DNA of 64,000 bases from Bacteroidetes bacterium UBA7674 (GCA_002483105.1 DLHG01000010.1:124001-188000), one strand, 5' to 3'. Shown: positions 8,773 to 16,825, numbered from the stretch's first letter. Translations and numbers: made by a program. Notes: generated from the sequence alone by a model not told the origin.

Positions 8773-9066
8773 TTAAGCAATACCCGCACTCAACTGGGTC
8801 TTGGCATTGTAAGCCATTTCCTCTGCTTCATCCAGTATGGTAAGAATGCGATGCTTGATATCATCGTTCAATCCATCAATGTTCTTGTCCAGTAAACCTT
8901 TCAGGTCATCAAGATTGGCATCAGCCTTTCCTACCAGCCTGTTCAGCTTGTCCTTGATCCTGTCAGCGCTTTCTGCTATTTCTTCTCTCAGGTCTTCTCC
9001 TTTTTGTGGGGCGAGTAGTAAGCCTGCAACTACTCCTAATAATGCGCCGGTTAAAAACTTGTTCAT
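8773..9066 (-). CDS. YtxH-domain stress/envelope protein
   Basis: The start at 9066 (MNKFLTGALLGVVAGLLLAPQKGEDLREEI) is preferred over an upstream in-frame Met because it gives the typical YtxH beginning: a short glycine-rich membrane helix ending in LLAPQKGEDLR. A helical, charged tail of about 65 residues follows, probably an amphipathic coiled coil (DRIKDKLNRLVGKADANLDDL). YtxH-like proteins are small membrane-anchored proteins linked with general stress in many bacteria. The neighbouring 55-aa gene upstream on the same strand fits a small envelope-stress unit. Confidence 0.82.
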   Translation of the reverse strand: MNKFLTGALLGVVAGLLLAPQKGEDLREEIAESADRIKDKLNRLVGKADANLDDLKGLLDKNIDGLNDDIKHRILTILDEAEEMAYNAKTQLSAGIA

Positions 9067-9097
9067 GATTTTCAGATTTTTTATAAAGAATAAATAA

Positions 9098-9265
9098 TTA
9101 CTTACCGCCAAACAAACGGGATATCAGGAATATTACTAACCCCACAACACCCACAACTAATAATACCCCGACCCATACGCCGGCTTCAAAAATGTCCCCT
9201 ATCAGTTCGCAACTGGTTAAGGAAATTAGGATGGCCAATAAGCCGAAAATCGATAACTTTTTCAT
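9098..9265 (-). CDS. Small membrane lipoprotein-like protein, 55 aa
   Basis: The gene is short. It reads MKKLSIFGLLAILISLTSC, a lipoprotein signal with lipobox LTSC, then ELIGDIFEAGVWVGVLLVVGV and a second hydrophobic helix ending FLISRLFGGK. This fits the small one-helix membrane proteins often found with YtxH-type stress genes in Bacteroidota. It lies 31 bases upstream of the YtxH start, same strand, and the two are likely co-transcribed. The function is unknown. The reading frame is certain; its expression is inferred from its sequence character. Confidence 0.75.
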   Translation of the reverse strand: MKKLSIFGLLAILISLTSCELIGDIFEAGVWVGVLLVVGVVGLVIFLISRLFGGK

Positions 9266-9392
9266 TGTGTTGTGCTTTAGTTGGTTTACGATGATTTTCT
9301 CAACAATAATGGAGGAAACAAAACCATGCCAGCCACTCAGTTAATCATTCATTATACATCCGGCAAATACACCGTTGAGCCATTAAAAAACG

Positions 9393-9400
9393 TACCTTTG
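9393..9400 (+). promoter_or_regulatory. Putative -7 element TACCTTTG of lepA
   Basis: TACCTTTG matches TAnnTTTG, with TTG at 9375-9377 (15-base spacing). It lies only 20 bases before the lepA ATG. Confidence 0.6.
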
Positions 9401-9420
9401 CCAGTCTTTTTGAAGCATAT

Positions 9421-11217
9421 ATGCAAAATATTAGGAATTTCTGTATCATAGCCCATATCGACCACGGTAAAAGCACCCTGGCCGATCGCCTTTTGGAACA
9501 TACTCACACTATCTCTGACAGGGATATGCAAAACCAGGTACTGGATGACATGGACCTGGAACGGGAAAAGGGTATTACCATCAAGAGCAAAGCGATACAG
9601 ATGGACTTCGAAAGGAACGGGCAGAAATACAAGATCAACCTTATCGATACTCCCGGCCACGTAGATTTCTCTTACGAGGTCTCCCGCGCTCTGGCTGCCT
9701 GCGAAGGCGCCCTGCTGCTGGTTGATGCTTCACAAGGCATACAGGCACAGACCATATCTAACCTTTACCTGGCTCTTGAGAATGACCTGGAGATCGTCCC
9801 TGTTATCAATAAGATAGACATGGATGGTGCTATGATTCCCGAAGTTACCGACCAGATAGTGGATCTCATTGGCTGCAAGCCCGAGGACATCATCCTGGCG
9901 AGCGGTAAATCAGGCATCGGTATTGATGACATAATGAATGCCATCATAGATCGTATCCCTGCTCCCAAGGGAGATCCGGATGCACCATTGCAGGCCCTGA
10001 TATTCGATAGCGTATTCAACTCCTTCCGTGGCATCATCGCCTATTATCGCGTGGTGAACGGAACTATAAAGAAAGGTGACAAAGTAAAGTTCTACCACAC
10101 CGGCGGCGAATACTTCGCTGATGAAGTGGGCGTACTCAGGTTGGGGCTCTCTCCACAGAAAAGTGTTTCTGCGGGTGATGTGGGCTACATCATTACAGGT
10201 ATCAAAACAGCGAAGGACGTGAAGGTGGGTGATACCATCACCACTGTTGTGAATCCAACACAGGAAGTTGTAAAAGGTTTCGAGGAAGTAAAGGCGATGG
10301 TATTCGCAGGTATCTTCCCTGTAGAAACGGACGACTTTGAAGAGCTGCGTGATTGCATGGAAAAGCTTCAGCTGAATGATGCATCCCTTTCTTTCGAACC
10401 GGAAACATCACAGGCACTTGGTTTTGGTTTCCGTTGCGGGTTCCTCGGTATGCTCCATATGGAGATCATACAGGAGCGCCTGGAACGTGAGTTCAACCAG
10501 ACGGTTATTACTACCGTACCCAACGTTAGCTTCCGTGCATACCTAACACGTGATAAGGAAAAAGCGGTGATAGTGAACAACCCTACCGAGATGCCTAACC
10601 CTACACATCTTGACCGCATTGAAGAACCGTTCATCCGCGCACAGATCATTACCCTACCCGACTATATTGGTAATATCATGAGCCTTTGCCTCGGCAAACG
10701 TGGTATCCTCATTAATCAGCACTACCTCACGCCAACTCGTGTAGAATTGATATTTGACCTGCCGCTTACGGAGATCGTATTCGACTTCTACGACAAGTTA
10801 AAATCTTCAACCCGTGGTTATGCCTCATTCGATTACCATCCACTGGATTACCGTGACGCCGATATCGTGAAAATGGACATCCTCCTGAATGGCGAGAACG
10901 TGGATGCCCTTAGTGCATTGATACACCGCAGCCGTACACAAGACTTCGGTCGTAAGCTTTGTGCTAAGTTGAAGGAACTATTACCTCGCCAGCAATTCAT
11001 GATCGCTATACAGGCAGCTGTTGGCGCTAAGATCGTTGCCCGTGAAACTATCTCAGCTATGCGTAAAGACGTTACCGCCAAGTGTTATGGTGGTGATATC
11101 AGCCGTAAACGTAAGCTCCTCGAAAAGCAGAAAGAAGGTAAGAAACGTATGCGCCAGATAGGTAGCGTAGATGTACCGCAGGAAGCATTCTTAGCGGTAC
11201 TGAAACTGGATGATTGA
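9421..11217 (+). CDS. lepA: Elongation factor 4 (LepA), back-translocating ribosomal GTPase
   Basis: A translational GTPase that acts on stalled or mis-translocated ribosomes and in initiation and 30S biogenesis. The GTPase motifs are all present: G1 AHIDHGKST (residues 11-19), switch region EREKGITIKSKAI, G3 DTPGHVDF and G4 NKID. Domain II, the EF-G-like domains and the LepA-specific C-terminal domain (SRKRKLLEKQKEGKKRMRQIG) follow. The length of 598 aa is typical. It has its own promoter and a strong terminator, so it is monocistronic. Confidence 0.97.
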   Translation: MQNIRNFCIIAHIDHGKSTLADRLLEHTHTISDRDMQNQVLDDMDLEREKGITIKSKAIQMDFERNGQKYKINLIDTPGHVDFSYEVSRALAACEGALLLVDASQGIQAQTISNLYLALENDLEIVPVINKIDMDGAMIPEVTDQIVDLIGCKPEDIILASGKSGIGIDDIMNAIIDRIPAPKGDPDAPLQALIFDSVFNSFRGIIAYYRVVNGTIKKGDKVKFYHTGGEYFADEVGVLRLGLSPQKSVSAGDVGYIITGIKTAKDVKVGDTITTVVNPTQEVVKGFEEVKAMVFAGIFPVETDDFEELRDCMEKLQLNDASLSFEPETSQALGFGFRCGFLGMLHMEIIQERLEREFNQTVITTVPNVSFRAYLTRDKEKAVIVNNPTEMPNPTHLDRIEEPFIRAQIITLPDYIGNIMSLCLGKRGILINQHYLTPTRVELIFDLPLTEIVFDFYDKLKSSTRGYASFDYHPLDYRDADIVKMDILLNGENVDALSALIHRSRTQDFGRKLCAKLKELLPRQQFMIAIQAAVGAKIVARETISAMRKDVTAKCYGGDISRKRKLLEKQKEGKKRMRQIGSVDVPQEAFLAVLKLDD

Positions 11218-11232
11218 TTTCTGAAACACTTA

Positions 11233-11262
11233 GCGTCAGCACGGCTCCAAGCCGTCAGACGC
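11233..11262. repeat. Compound palindrome after lepA
   Basis: The outer arms GCGTC/GACGC enclose an inner ACGGCT-CCA-AGCCGT hairpin. It lies just before the terminator and may be an interspersed palindromic element. Confidence 0.4.
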
Positions 11263-11277
11263 GTTGTAAATAATTAC

Positions 11278-11305
11278 AAAACGCAAAGCCTCCGCTTTGC
11301 GTTTT
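11278..11305. terminator. Strong intrinsic terminator after lepA
   Basis: A perfect 12-bp stem AAAACGCAAAGC/GCTTTGCGTTTT closes on a CTCC loop. It has A and T runs on both sides, so it could work in either direction. Confidence 0.9.
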
Positions 11306-11361
11306 ACATTTTCAGGCAATAAATCTTTCCTAAATACGTTATATTTCTTAAATTCGCATCT

Positions 11362-11784
11362 ATGGAAAAGGCATACAAAAACATCCTCGGCATATCTGTT
11401 CTGCTTTCAGTAATCAGTCTTTTACTGCTGGGTGGCGATTTCGTAACAGGAGGCGGCGTGTTAGCATACGCCCTTTGGGGAATGATATTTACCATCCTTT
11501 TCTCCGTGCTCATCGGTACCAGTTACTATGTGGTGCAGAGAAAAGGCAATGATTATGCGGGCATCCTTACTTTTTCAATACTTCTGATGCTGTTCTTATT
11601 TACTATGGACTACCTCGTTTGGGACGTTGCCACTCCGGCTCCGCCTGCCAGCAGGGTTATCTTTGAGTTGCTCGTTTTTGGCGGTATGTATGTCGGCATT
11701 TTCTTTGTCGTATTTTCTGCTGTCTATTTTGCTTTTAAAAAATCGGTCAGTTTCATAGGTAGATTACTGGGCAAGCAATCCTAA
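11362..11784 (+). CDS. Hypothetical four-helix membrane protein, 140 aa
   Basis: Four hydrophobic stretches are seen at about residues 7-30, 34-58, 66-88 and 102-128. Short loops separate them, including a proline-rich VATPAPPASR before the last helix, and the tail is short and basic. No signal peptide or known catalytic motif is visible, and I do not recognise the family. The gene stands alone between the lepA terminator and the PAS-domain gene. Confidence 0.6.
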   Translation: MEKAYKNILGISVLLSVISLLLLGGDFVTGGGVLAYALWGMIFTILFSVLIGTSYYVVQRKGNDYAGILTFSILLMLFLFTMDYLVWDVATPAPPASRVIFELLVFGGMYVGIFFVVFSAVYFAFKKSVSFIGRLLGKQS

Positions 11785-11978
11785 CCATACAATTCCCACA
11801 CACTGGCTCAGTGTTAACGTTGGCCCACAGAGAGTAAGTATTACTTGCCGATCTCAAGCCTATATGGCTTTGCAGTTGTTAATACACTACGTATTGCAAA
11901 ACTTTAATTCCCGTGGCACTATAATTGCCCAGCTTACTATAAGCTCGTCTACCACCCCGACTTGCCTAAATAGTTAAC

Positions 11979-12935
11979 ATGAGCAAAAACGACAACGCAC
12001 ACGAATTAATCACCGCAAATAAAGAACTGGCATTTCAATATAAGGAAAAGGAAAAACGTGCATCTGAACTACTTATAGCCAACAAAGAACTAGCCTTCCA
12101 GAATGAGGAGAAAGAAAAGCGTGCTTCTGAATTGATCATCGCTAATTTTGAACTGGCGTTCCAGAACAAAGAAAAAGAAAAGCGTGCTTCCGAACTGGCC
12201 ATTGCCAACCAGGAACTATTCTTCCAAAATCAGGAAAAGGAAAAACGGGCTACAGAACTTATAGCTATCAACAACGAACTTCTCAGGCAAAATGAAGAGA
12301 TAAAGCTTGCTGAAGAACAACGGGCGTTCGATAGCCGGAACCTTGATGCCATGATCAATAATACAAATGACCTGATGTGGAGTATCGACCGGAATTTTAA
12401 ACTGATCACATCCAACAAGCCTTTCGATACAATGATCTTGAAATTGTACGGGCGGCAGGTTAACAAAGGTTTCGGAATACTATCTCTCGATTTCTCCGAA
12501 GAAAAACTGGCGCGATTCAAACGTTCTTACGAACGCGTTTTCGCAGGGGAAATATTCTCGGAGATAGAATATACCGATATACCGGAACCGGAATGGACTG
12601 AAGTATCCTACTTTCCGATAAAAAATGGCAATGAGATTCTCGGCTCGGCTTGTCATTCACGAAACATCACAAAACTCAAACACGCCGAACTGGAATACAT
12701 AGCCATCACCAACGACCTGCTACAGCGTAATAATGCACTCGAACAATTTTCACAGATCGTTTCCCATAACCTGAGAGCACCGGTAGCTAATATTCTCGGC
12801 GCCACAAACATGTTCAACAATATGAGCCTGACGGAAGACGAGAAATTGACGATTTCCAGGGGCATTAATGAGTCCGCTTCAAAGCTGGATGATGTGATCA
12901 CGGAACTTAACCAGATATTACAAAACAAGGCATAA
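11979..12935 (+). CDS. PAS/DHp sensor protein lacking a histidine-kinase ATPase domain
   Basis: Five 21-residue repeats (residues 8-112, consensus SELxIANxELAFQNxEKEKRA) form a long predicted coiled coil. A PAS-like domain follows at about residues 118-235 (AMINNTNDLMWSIDRNFKLI, then the PAC-like LGSACHSRNITKLKHAELE). Last comes a DHp segment whose H-box is SHNLRAPVANILG with His263. The protein ends 55 residues later with no N, G1 or G2 box of a HATPase domain. Only 71 bases separate the stop from the next gene, so no shifted ATPase frame is present. It could be a dimerisation or phosphotransfer partner of another kinase. The repeat type is known from Bacteroidota hybrid kinases. No response regulator is nearby. 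Confidence 0.75.
   Translation: MSKNDNAHELITANKELAFQYKEKEKRASELLIANKELAFQNEEKEKRASELIIANFELAFQNKEKEKRASELAIANQELFFQNQEKEKRATELIAINNELLRQNEEIKLAEEQRAFDSRNLDAMINNTNDLMWSIDRNFKLITSNKPFDTMILKLYGRQVNKGFGILSLDFSEEKLARFKRSYERVFAGEIFSEIEYTDIPEPEWTEVSYFPIKNGNEILGSACHSRNITKLKHAELEYIAITNDLLQRNNALEQFSQIVSHNLRAPVANILGATNMFNNMSLTEDEKLTISRGINESASKLDDVITELNQILQNKA
12000..12314 (+). repeat. Five in-frame 63-bp tandem repeats in the sensor gene
   Basis: Each unit encodes 21 residues ending EKEKRA; the fifth is diverged (LLRQNEEIKLAE). In-frame repeats of this type can gain or lose units by slippage and so change coiled-coil length. Confidence 0.85.
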
Positions 12936-12989
12936 CGTTTCGACACTTATCCACAATTCTCTGCCTTTGTCAATCTCTGTAATATCTTT

Positions 12990-13008
12990 ATAGCAAATCA
13001 TTTGCTAT
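12990..13008. promoter_or_regulatory. Perfect 9-1-9 palindrome over the start of the VOC gene
   Basis: ATAGCAAAT-C-ATTTGCTAT is a perfect dyad. Its last two bases are the first two of the ATG at 13007. A near-consensus -7 element (TATCTTTA) just upstream suggests the dyad overlaps the transcription start. It could be a repressor operator or an RNA hairpin hiding the start codon. Confidence 0.45.
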
Positions 13009-13381
13009 GTCATCACCATTCCTCGGATTACGCACTTTAGGGTATAGAGTTACAGACATTACTGCCGCAAAAAACTGGTATACAGACATCCTGGGCATCG
13101 AACCTTACTTCGATGAACCTTTTTATGTAGGCTTTAATGTAGGGGGCTATGAGCTGGGGCTTGCTACTGAGGAACATGTGGACACTTCTATAACCGACAA
13201 CGCTACAACATACTGGGGCGTAGAAAACGTGCTGGAAGTATATGACATGCTGCTTTCTAAAGGCGCTACCGAGCACGAGAAACCAACCGAAGTTGGCGGA
13301 GGCATTATAGTAGCAGCAGTGAAAGATCCATGGAATAATATTTTCGGGATCATATACAATCCGCATTTCAAGCTGCCTTAA
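13007..13381 (+). CDS. VOC family (glyoxalase/bleomycin-resistance fold) protein
   Basis: The 124 aa carry the paired beta-alpha-beta-beta-beta pattern of the vicinal oxygen chelate fold. The first half is LGYRVTDITAAKNWYTDILGIEPYFDEPFYVGFNVGGYELGLA. The second is TYWGVENVLEVYDMLLSKGA, ending in the characteristic VAAVKDPWNNIFGIIYNP. Members include glyoxalase I, dioxygenases and antibiotic-binding proteins, and the substrate cannot be assigned. The stop is immediately followed, with no gap, by the stop of the convergent SemiSWEET gene. Confidence 0.87.
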   Translation: MSSPFLGLRTLGYRVTDITAAKNWYTDILGIEPYFDEPFYVGFNVGGYELGLATEEHVDTSITDNATTYWGVENVLEVYDMLLSKGATEHEKPTEVGGGIIVAAVKDPWNNIFGIIYNPHFKLP

Positions 13382-13642
13382 TCAACGCTTCCTGTACACC
13401 TGTCTTAGTATCAGGATAAGAAGATTTACCAGTGCTGAGAAAGCATTGGTTATTATGATGGGCCAGTCTTCTTTCAGGATACCATAATAAGCCCAAAGAG
13501 ATAAGCCACTGACGAGTACGATCAGCATCATCGGCGAAATATCCTTGCCTTTCTTTTCCCTGATCAACTTGATCAGCTGCGGCAGTGACGCTATGCCTGT
13601 CAACACGCCCGCGACTATTCCTATTATGCTCTCCGTTGTCAT
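13382..13642 (-). CDS. SemiSWEET-type sugar transporter (PQ-loop, MtN3 family)
   Basis: The 86 aa form three hydrophobic helices with the PQ motif in helix 1 (GIVAGVLTGIASLPQLIKLIREKKGKDIS). SPMMLIVLVSGLSLWAYYGILKEDWPIIITNAFS then covers helices 2 and 3. SemiSWEETs are single triple-helix bundles that dimerise into a sugar uniporter in the inner membrane. The length is typical (85-95 aa). It is convergent with the VOC gene, abutting it exactly at the stop codons. Confidence 0.88.
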   Translation of the reverse strand: MTTESIIGIVAGVLTGIASLPQLIKLIREKKGKDISPMMLIVLVSGLSLWAYYGILKEDWPIIITNAFSALVNLLILILRQVYRKR

Positions 13643-13738
13643 TGCTACTGAAATGTAAAATCATGCCCGGTAAATCACCCTATACAGGTGATAAAACATA
13701 TAGCCCAAAACAGTCACTTTTGGAAAAACACTAAAGTC

Positions 13739-14842
13739 ATGAAAAAATCAACTCTATCTATCGCATTTCTATTCATCGGGCAGCTGGCATCAGCGCAACT
13801 TACCTTTCCCGCTAACGGCGGAAGTACAAAAGGCAGCGTAAGCGAGGACATCGGGCTTACGCGCGTAACAGTTGATTATGGTCGCCCCGCTGTGAGAGGA
13901 CGCGAAGGAAAAATATGGGGCGAGACGGTATATGTCGGTTATGCGCCTAATCCCGGTTTCGGATCAGCCACTAAAATACCCTGGAGGGCGGGAGCTAATG
14001 AGAATACCACTATCACTTTCTCTACCGATGTGACCATAGAAGGAAAAAAACTGGCTGCAGGTAAATACGGTTTCTTTATAGCTTACGACCCGAAAGAGTG
14101 TACTCTGATATTCTCTAAGGACACAGAAGCCTGGGGCGCCTTTTACTACAATGAAAAAAATGATGTACTACAGGTAAAAGTGAAACCCAAACCTGTAAAC
14201 GAAAGCATGGAACGGTTAACATACTTGTTCTCCGACCAGACAGACAGCACCGCCGTCTTGTCACTCATTTGGGAAAAGCTCTCCATTCCCTTCACTATTG
14301 GTACTGAACTACAAAAACTGCAACTCGCCAGCATAGAGCGCGAACTTACAAGCAGCAAAGGGTTTACCTCACAAGCTCACTTGGAAGTAGCAGCATATTA
14401 CATGGAGCAAAACATAAAATTAGACGAAGCGGCAAAACACCTGGATATTGCAGCCCGTGCTATGCCTAACTTCAATGTCCTTTCTACAAAAGCAGAACTG
14501 CAGGAAAAAATGGGCAAGAAGGAAGAAGCAGCTATAACCTTCAAAAAAGCGATTGACGCTTCAGCTAATGCCAGTCAGGCACACAACTATGCCCGCAGGC
14601 TACTACAGGAACAAAAGAACGAAAAGGCTTTTCAAGTATTTAAGATGAATTACGATCGCTACCCGAATGTCTATACCAGCAATATGGGCATGGCAAGAGG
14701 CTACTCAGCATTGGGCAATTACAAAGAAGCTCTGAAGTACGCCAATAAAGCACTTTCACAAGCACCTGATGCAAATAATAAGACAGTGGTAGAGAAAAGT
14801 ATTGCTGTGCTGAAGGAAGGCAAAGACATCAATACACTTTAA
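13739..14842 (+). CDS. DUF2911 secreted protein with C-terminal TPR repeats
   Basis: The start at 13739 gives a clear signal peptide (MKKSTLSIAFLFIGQLASAQ); an upstream in-frame Met at 13688 would spoil it. Residues about 30-165 are the DUF2911 domain, including VDYGRPAVRGREGKIWG and PWRAGANENTTITFSTDVTIEGKKLAAGKYG. The C-terminal 170 residues are helical with TPR-like units (EEAAITFKKAIDASANASQAHNYARRLL; GYSALGNYKEALKYANKALS). It is probably periplasmic or outer-membrane associated. DUF2911 proteins are abundant in Bacteroidota and of unknown function. It is transcribed away from the SemiSWEET gene. Confidence 0.87.
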   Translation: MKKSTLSIAFLFIGQLASAQLTFPANGGSTKGSVSEDIGLTRVTVDYGRPAVRGREGKIWGETVYVGYAPNPGFGSATKIPWRAGANENTTITFSTDVTIEGKKLAAGKYGFFIAYDPKECTLIFSKDTEAWGAFYYNEKNDVLQVKVKPKPVNESMERLTYLFSDQTDSTAVLSLIWEKLSIPFTIGTELQKLQLASIERELTSSKGFTSQAHLEVAAYYMEQNIKLDEAAKHLDIAARAMPNFNVLSTKAELQEKMGKKEEAAITFKKAIDASANASQAHNYARRLLQEQKNEKAFQVFKMNYDRYPNVYTSNMGMARGYSALGNYKEALKYANKALSQAPDANNKTVVEKSIAVLKEGKDINTL

Positions 14843-14851
14843 TAGACCTAA

Positions 14852-14998
14852 CTACTTTTTAGTAGCCCAAAAATAACCGTAAGCGAAAACGCCGATCCAT
14901 ATCAGCCCTTTAATGAGGAAAAACATGAAGCCCCAAAAGCCGATGCGCTTCAGCCATTTTTTGCCCTTACTAGTGGTTTCCGTTTTTTGCTCTTCCAT
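14852..14998 (-). CDS. Conserved small membrane protein, 48 aa
   Basis: The gene is short. It reads MEEQKTETTSKGKKWLKRIG, then one transmembrane helix (FWGFMFFLIKGLIWIGVFAY) and a short GYFWATKK tail. The positive-inside charge distribution places the N terminus in the cytoplasm. A good promoter (TATATTTG with TTG 18 bases upstream) precedes it, which supports expression. Its function is unknown; such tiny one-helix proteins often associate with larger membrane complexes. Confidence 0.7.
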   Translation of the reverse strand: MEEQKTETTSKGKKWLKRIGFWGFMFFLIKGLIWIGVFAYGYFWATKK

Positions 14999-15016
14999 TA
15001 TTTAATTCAGAGATTG

Positions 15017-15045
15017 CAAATATAGCTTTGTCACCTCATTGTCAA
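15017..15045 (-). promoter_or_regulatory. Promoter of the 48-aa membrane protein gene
   Basis: Read on the minus strand, TTG (15043-15045) is followed after 18 bases by TATATTTG (15017-15024). Both elements and the spacing fit the Bacteroidota consensus. Confidence 0.65.
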
Positions 15046-15410
15046 TTACAAAAACGGGAAATATTCAGTTCTTCCGGTTACACACTCTTTTATGTAGAAA
15101 ACTCCTGTAAAACCTGTTGATATCCTGTTTATAAGCTGTCAATAAGCCTCCGATATCCACATTCCTACCCTATTTAAGGCATTATTCTTATCGCTAGCTG
15201 ATGTGTACTTACTTCTACAAACCCCTTTATGGGTTTGGCTCTACACAAATAATAAATAATACATGCATAATATGACAATTCATATTATACAATCATGCAA
15301 AGCATTACCGCCAACAGACGTACTCGAATAGTATTTAACTCCTAGTGGCACAGCCTTTTAATTATTGTAGCGACAATGTTACTATCCTAAGCTATTAAAA
15401 ACATAATAAG
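15046..15410. other. Non-coding stretch with a near-perfect dyad, upstream of the KGG gene
   Basis: This AT-rich stretch has no credible reading frame. It holds the inverted repeat ATAATATGA-CAAT-TCATATTAT (15267-15288), about 120 bases before the KGG gene start. The flanks CATGCATAA and AATCATGCAA add further symmetry. Nothing else in it is recognisable. Confidence 0.5.
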
Positions 15411-15782
15411 ATGCAGACCGGAAAAGAAAACAACGAGCAGAAAGGCAAAAGCAGGATCGCAAACAGGGGCTTCGCCTCAATGACTCCTGAGCAACAAAGA
15501 CAAATAGCCAGCAAAGGCGGACAGGCAGCACACAAAAAAGGTGTAGCACATGAGTGGACTTCTGAAGAAGCGAGAGCTGCCGGCAGAAAGGGCGGACAAG
15601 CTTCTAAGAAAACTGCTAACACTGAGGAAAAAGAAAGCAAGCAAGACAATCCTGAAAAAACAGATGTCAGCAGATCAACCAATGCAGAACCTTTGAAAGA
15701 AGAGCCTGACAGTGTACCTAATGACGAATTGAATCCACAAAGACAAGATACGCTGCCAAACAGAGGTGCTACAAGAAGATAA
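15411..15782 (+). CDS. KGG-repeat stress protein
   Basis: The 123 aa are very hydrophilic. Two KGG motifs are present (QQRQIASKGGQAAHKKG and ARAAGRKGGQASKK), preceded by the diagnostic NRGFASMTPEQQ. This is the stress-induced KGG motif family found in general-stress proteins (GsiB and con-10-like). The second half is disordered, rich in Glu, Lys, Asn and Pro. Such proteins are thought to act as hydrophilins under desiccation, osmotic or stationary-phase stress. It has a long upstream region with a dyad and its own terminator. Confidence 0.85.
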   Translation: MQTGKENNEQKGKSRIANRGFASMTPEQQRQIASKGGQAAHKKGVAHEWTSEEARAAGRKGGQASKKTANTEEKESKQDNPEKTDVSRSTNAEPLKEEPDSVPNDELNPQRQDTLPNRGATRR

Positions 15783-15805
15783 CCATCTTATATAAAACAA
15801 TGCTT

Positions 15806-15830
15806 AAGGCTACAGTTTATCTGTAGCCTT
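15806..15830 (+). terminator. Intrinsic terminator after the KGG gene
   Basis: The perfect 10-bp stem AAGGCTACAG/CTGTAGCCTT has a 5-base loop and lies 24 bases after the stop. Confidence 0.85.
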
Positions 15831-15884
15831 ACTTACTTTTGAAAAAGTGATAGAAAGCGCTTTTATCACCTACGATGTTGATAT

Positions 15885-16379
15885 ATGGAAGCAGACAGTT
15901 TACATTATTGGTGGGGCAACCCCGGAAGCAACCTCACCTTGGTTCAAATAGGGATGAGAGCTTTTATTACTTTTATTGCGGCCATCATTTTGTTACGCAT
16001 ATCAGGTAGGCGTTCCTTCGGAATGAAGTCTCCCTTCGACAATACATTTGTTATATTGCTCGGCTCCATCTTGGCGCAGGGGGTTATTGGGAACGTAGAG
16101 TTTCTTGATGGGTTGATGGCCTGCCTGGTATTGGCGGTAGTCCACAGGCTATTTGCCTATTTAAGTATCTATTCGGGCAGGTTTGGCGGTTGGATAAAAG
16201 GCGAGAAAATCCTCCTGTACAAAGATGGCAGAATGCATCGTAAGAATATGAGGCGAAGCCTGGTGAGCGAAGGTGACTTTATGGAAAGACTTCGCCTGAA
16301 TGGCTGTGAAAGTCTGGACGAAGTAAAGATCGCATATATGGAGCGCAACGGAGAAATAAGTATAATTAAGAAAGGCTAG
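15885..16379 (+). CDS. DUF421 (YetF-like) membrane protein
   Basis: Three N-terminal membrane helices span residues about 20-100 and contain the family motif AIILLRISGRRSFGMKSPFDNTFVILLGSILAQGV. A cytoplasmic alpha/beta domain follows with GEKILLYKDGRMHRKNMRRSLVSEGDFMERLRLNG and ends ERNGEISIIKKG, which is the DUF421 pattern. The length of 164 aa is the short form of the family. YetF/YrbG-like proteins are inner-membrane proteins of unclear function linked with sporulation or stress in some phyla. Its stop overlaps the convergent gene's stop in a shared CTAG. Confidence 0.88.
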   Translation: MEADSLHYWWGNPGSNLTLVQIGMRAFITFIAAIILLRISGRRSFGMKSPFDNTFVILLGSILAQGVIGNVEFLDGLMACLVLAVVHRLFAYLSIYSGRFGGWIKGEKILLYKDGRMHRKNMRRSLVSEGDFMERLRLNGCESLDEVKIAYMERNGEISIIKKG

Positions 16380-16819
16380 TCTGCAACAGTCCAGGTATCT
16401 GTCCTTCCGAGCATTGATACACCTACATAGCCTCTCACTTCCAGTTTACCTCCCTTAAGTGTCATTTTACAACTATAGGTCTTACCGTTCTTGGGATCGT
16501 AGATGGTGCCATCCTCATATTCATCAGCACCGTCTTTAGTAAAACCGCGGAGTATCAGCAAACCCATTACAGGTCGTGTCCTCAGTTTAGCGTTGGAATT
16601 ATTTATATCAAGTTTGGGCTTACCATCACGATTGGGTTCTGCCAACCAAACGATCTTGCCGTAGAATTTTCCGTCTTTAGCTTTGTATATCTGTATTTTA
16701 CCTGTCTTCTGGCCATTGAGCCATACTTTCTCTATCGGGTCAGCCTGGGCCAATGCAACGGTGTGAATGCCAAACAGTAGTGCAGTAAATACTATAAGTC
16801 TTTGGAGATATTTCTTCAT
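16376..16819 (-). CDS. DUF2147 secreted protein
   Basis: The start at 16819 gives the signal peptide MKKYLQRLIVFTALLFGIHTVALAQ; an in-frame Met six codons earlier is less likely. The mature protein has the DUF2147 pattern: an early W (KVWLNGQKTGKIQIYKAKDGKFYGKIVWL), then PVMGLLILRGF, EDGTIYDPKNGKTYSCKMTLKGGKLEVRGYVGVSMLGRTDTW. This is a lipocalin-like beta fold in the periplasm. The function is unknown although the family is widespread. The 3' end overlaps DUF421 by four bases. Confidence 0.9.
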   Translation of the reverse strand: MKKYLQRLIVFTALLFGIHTVALAQADPIEKVWLNGQKTGKIQIYKAKDGKFYGKIVWLAEPNRDGKPKLDINNSNAKLRTRPVMGLLILRGFTKDGADEYEDGTIYDPKNGKTYSCKMTLKGGKLEVRGYVGVSMLGRTDTWTVAD

Positions 16820-16825
16820 AGCCGT

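Noticed and set aside
12947..12955. Perfect DnaA-box TTATCCACA
   Set aside because: A single 9-mer is expected about once in two windows of this size by chance, no other boxes cluster with it, and no dnaA or origin-like AT-rich array is near.
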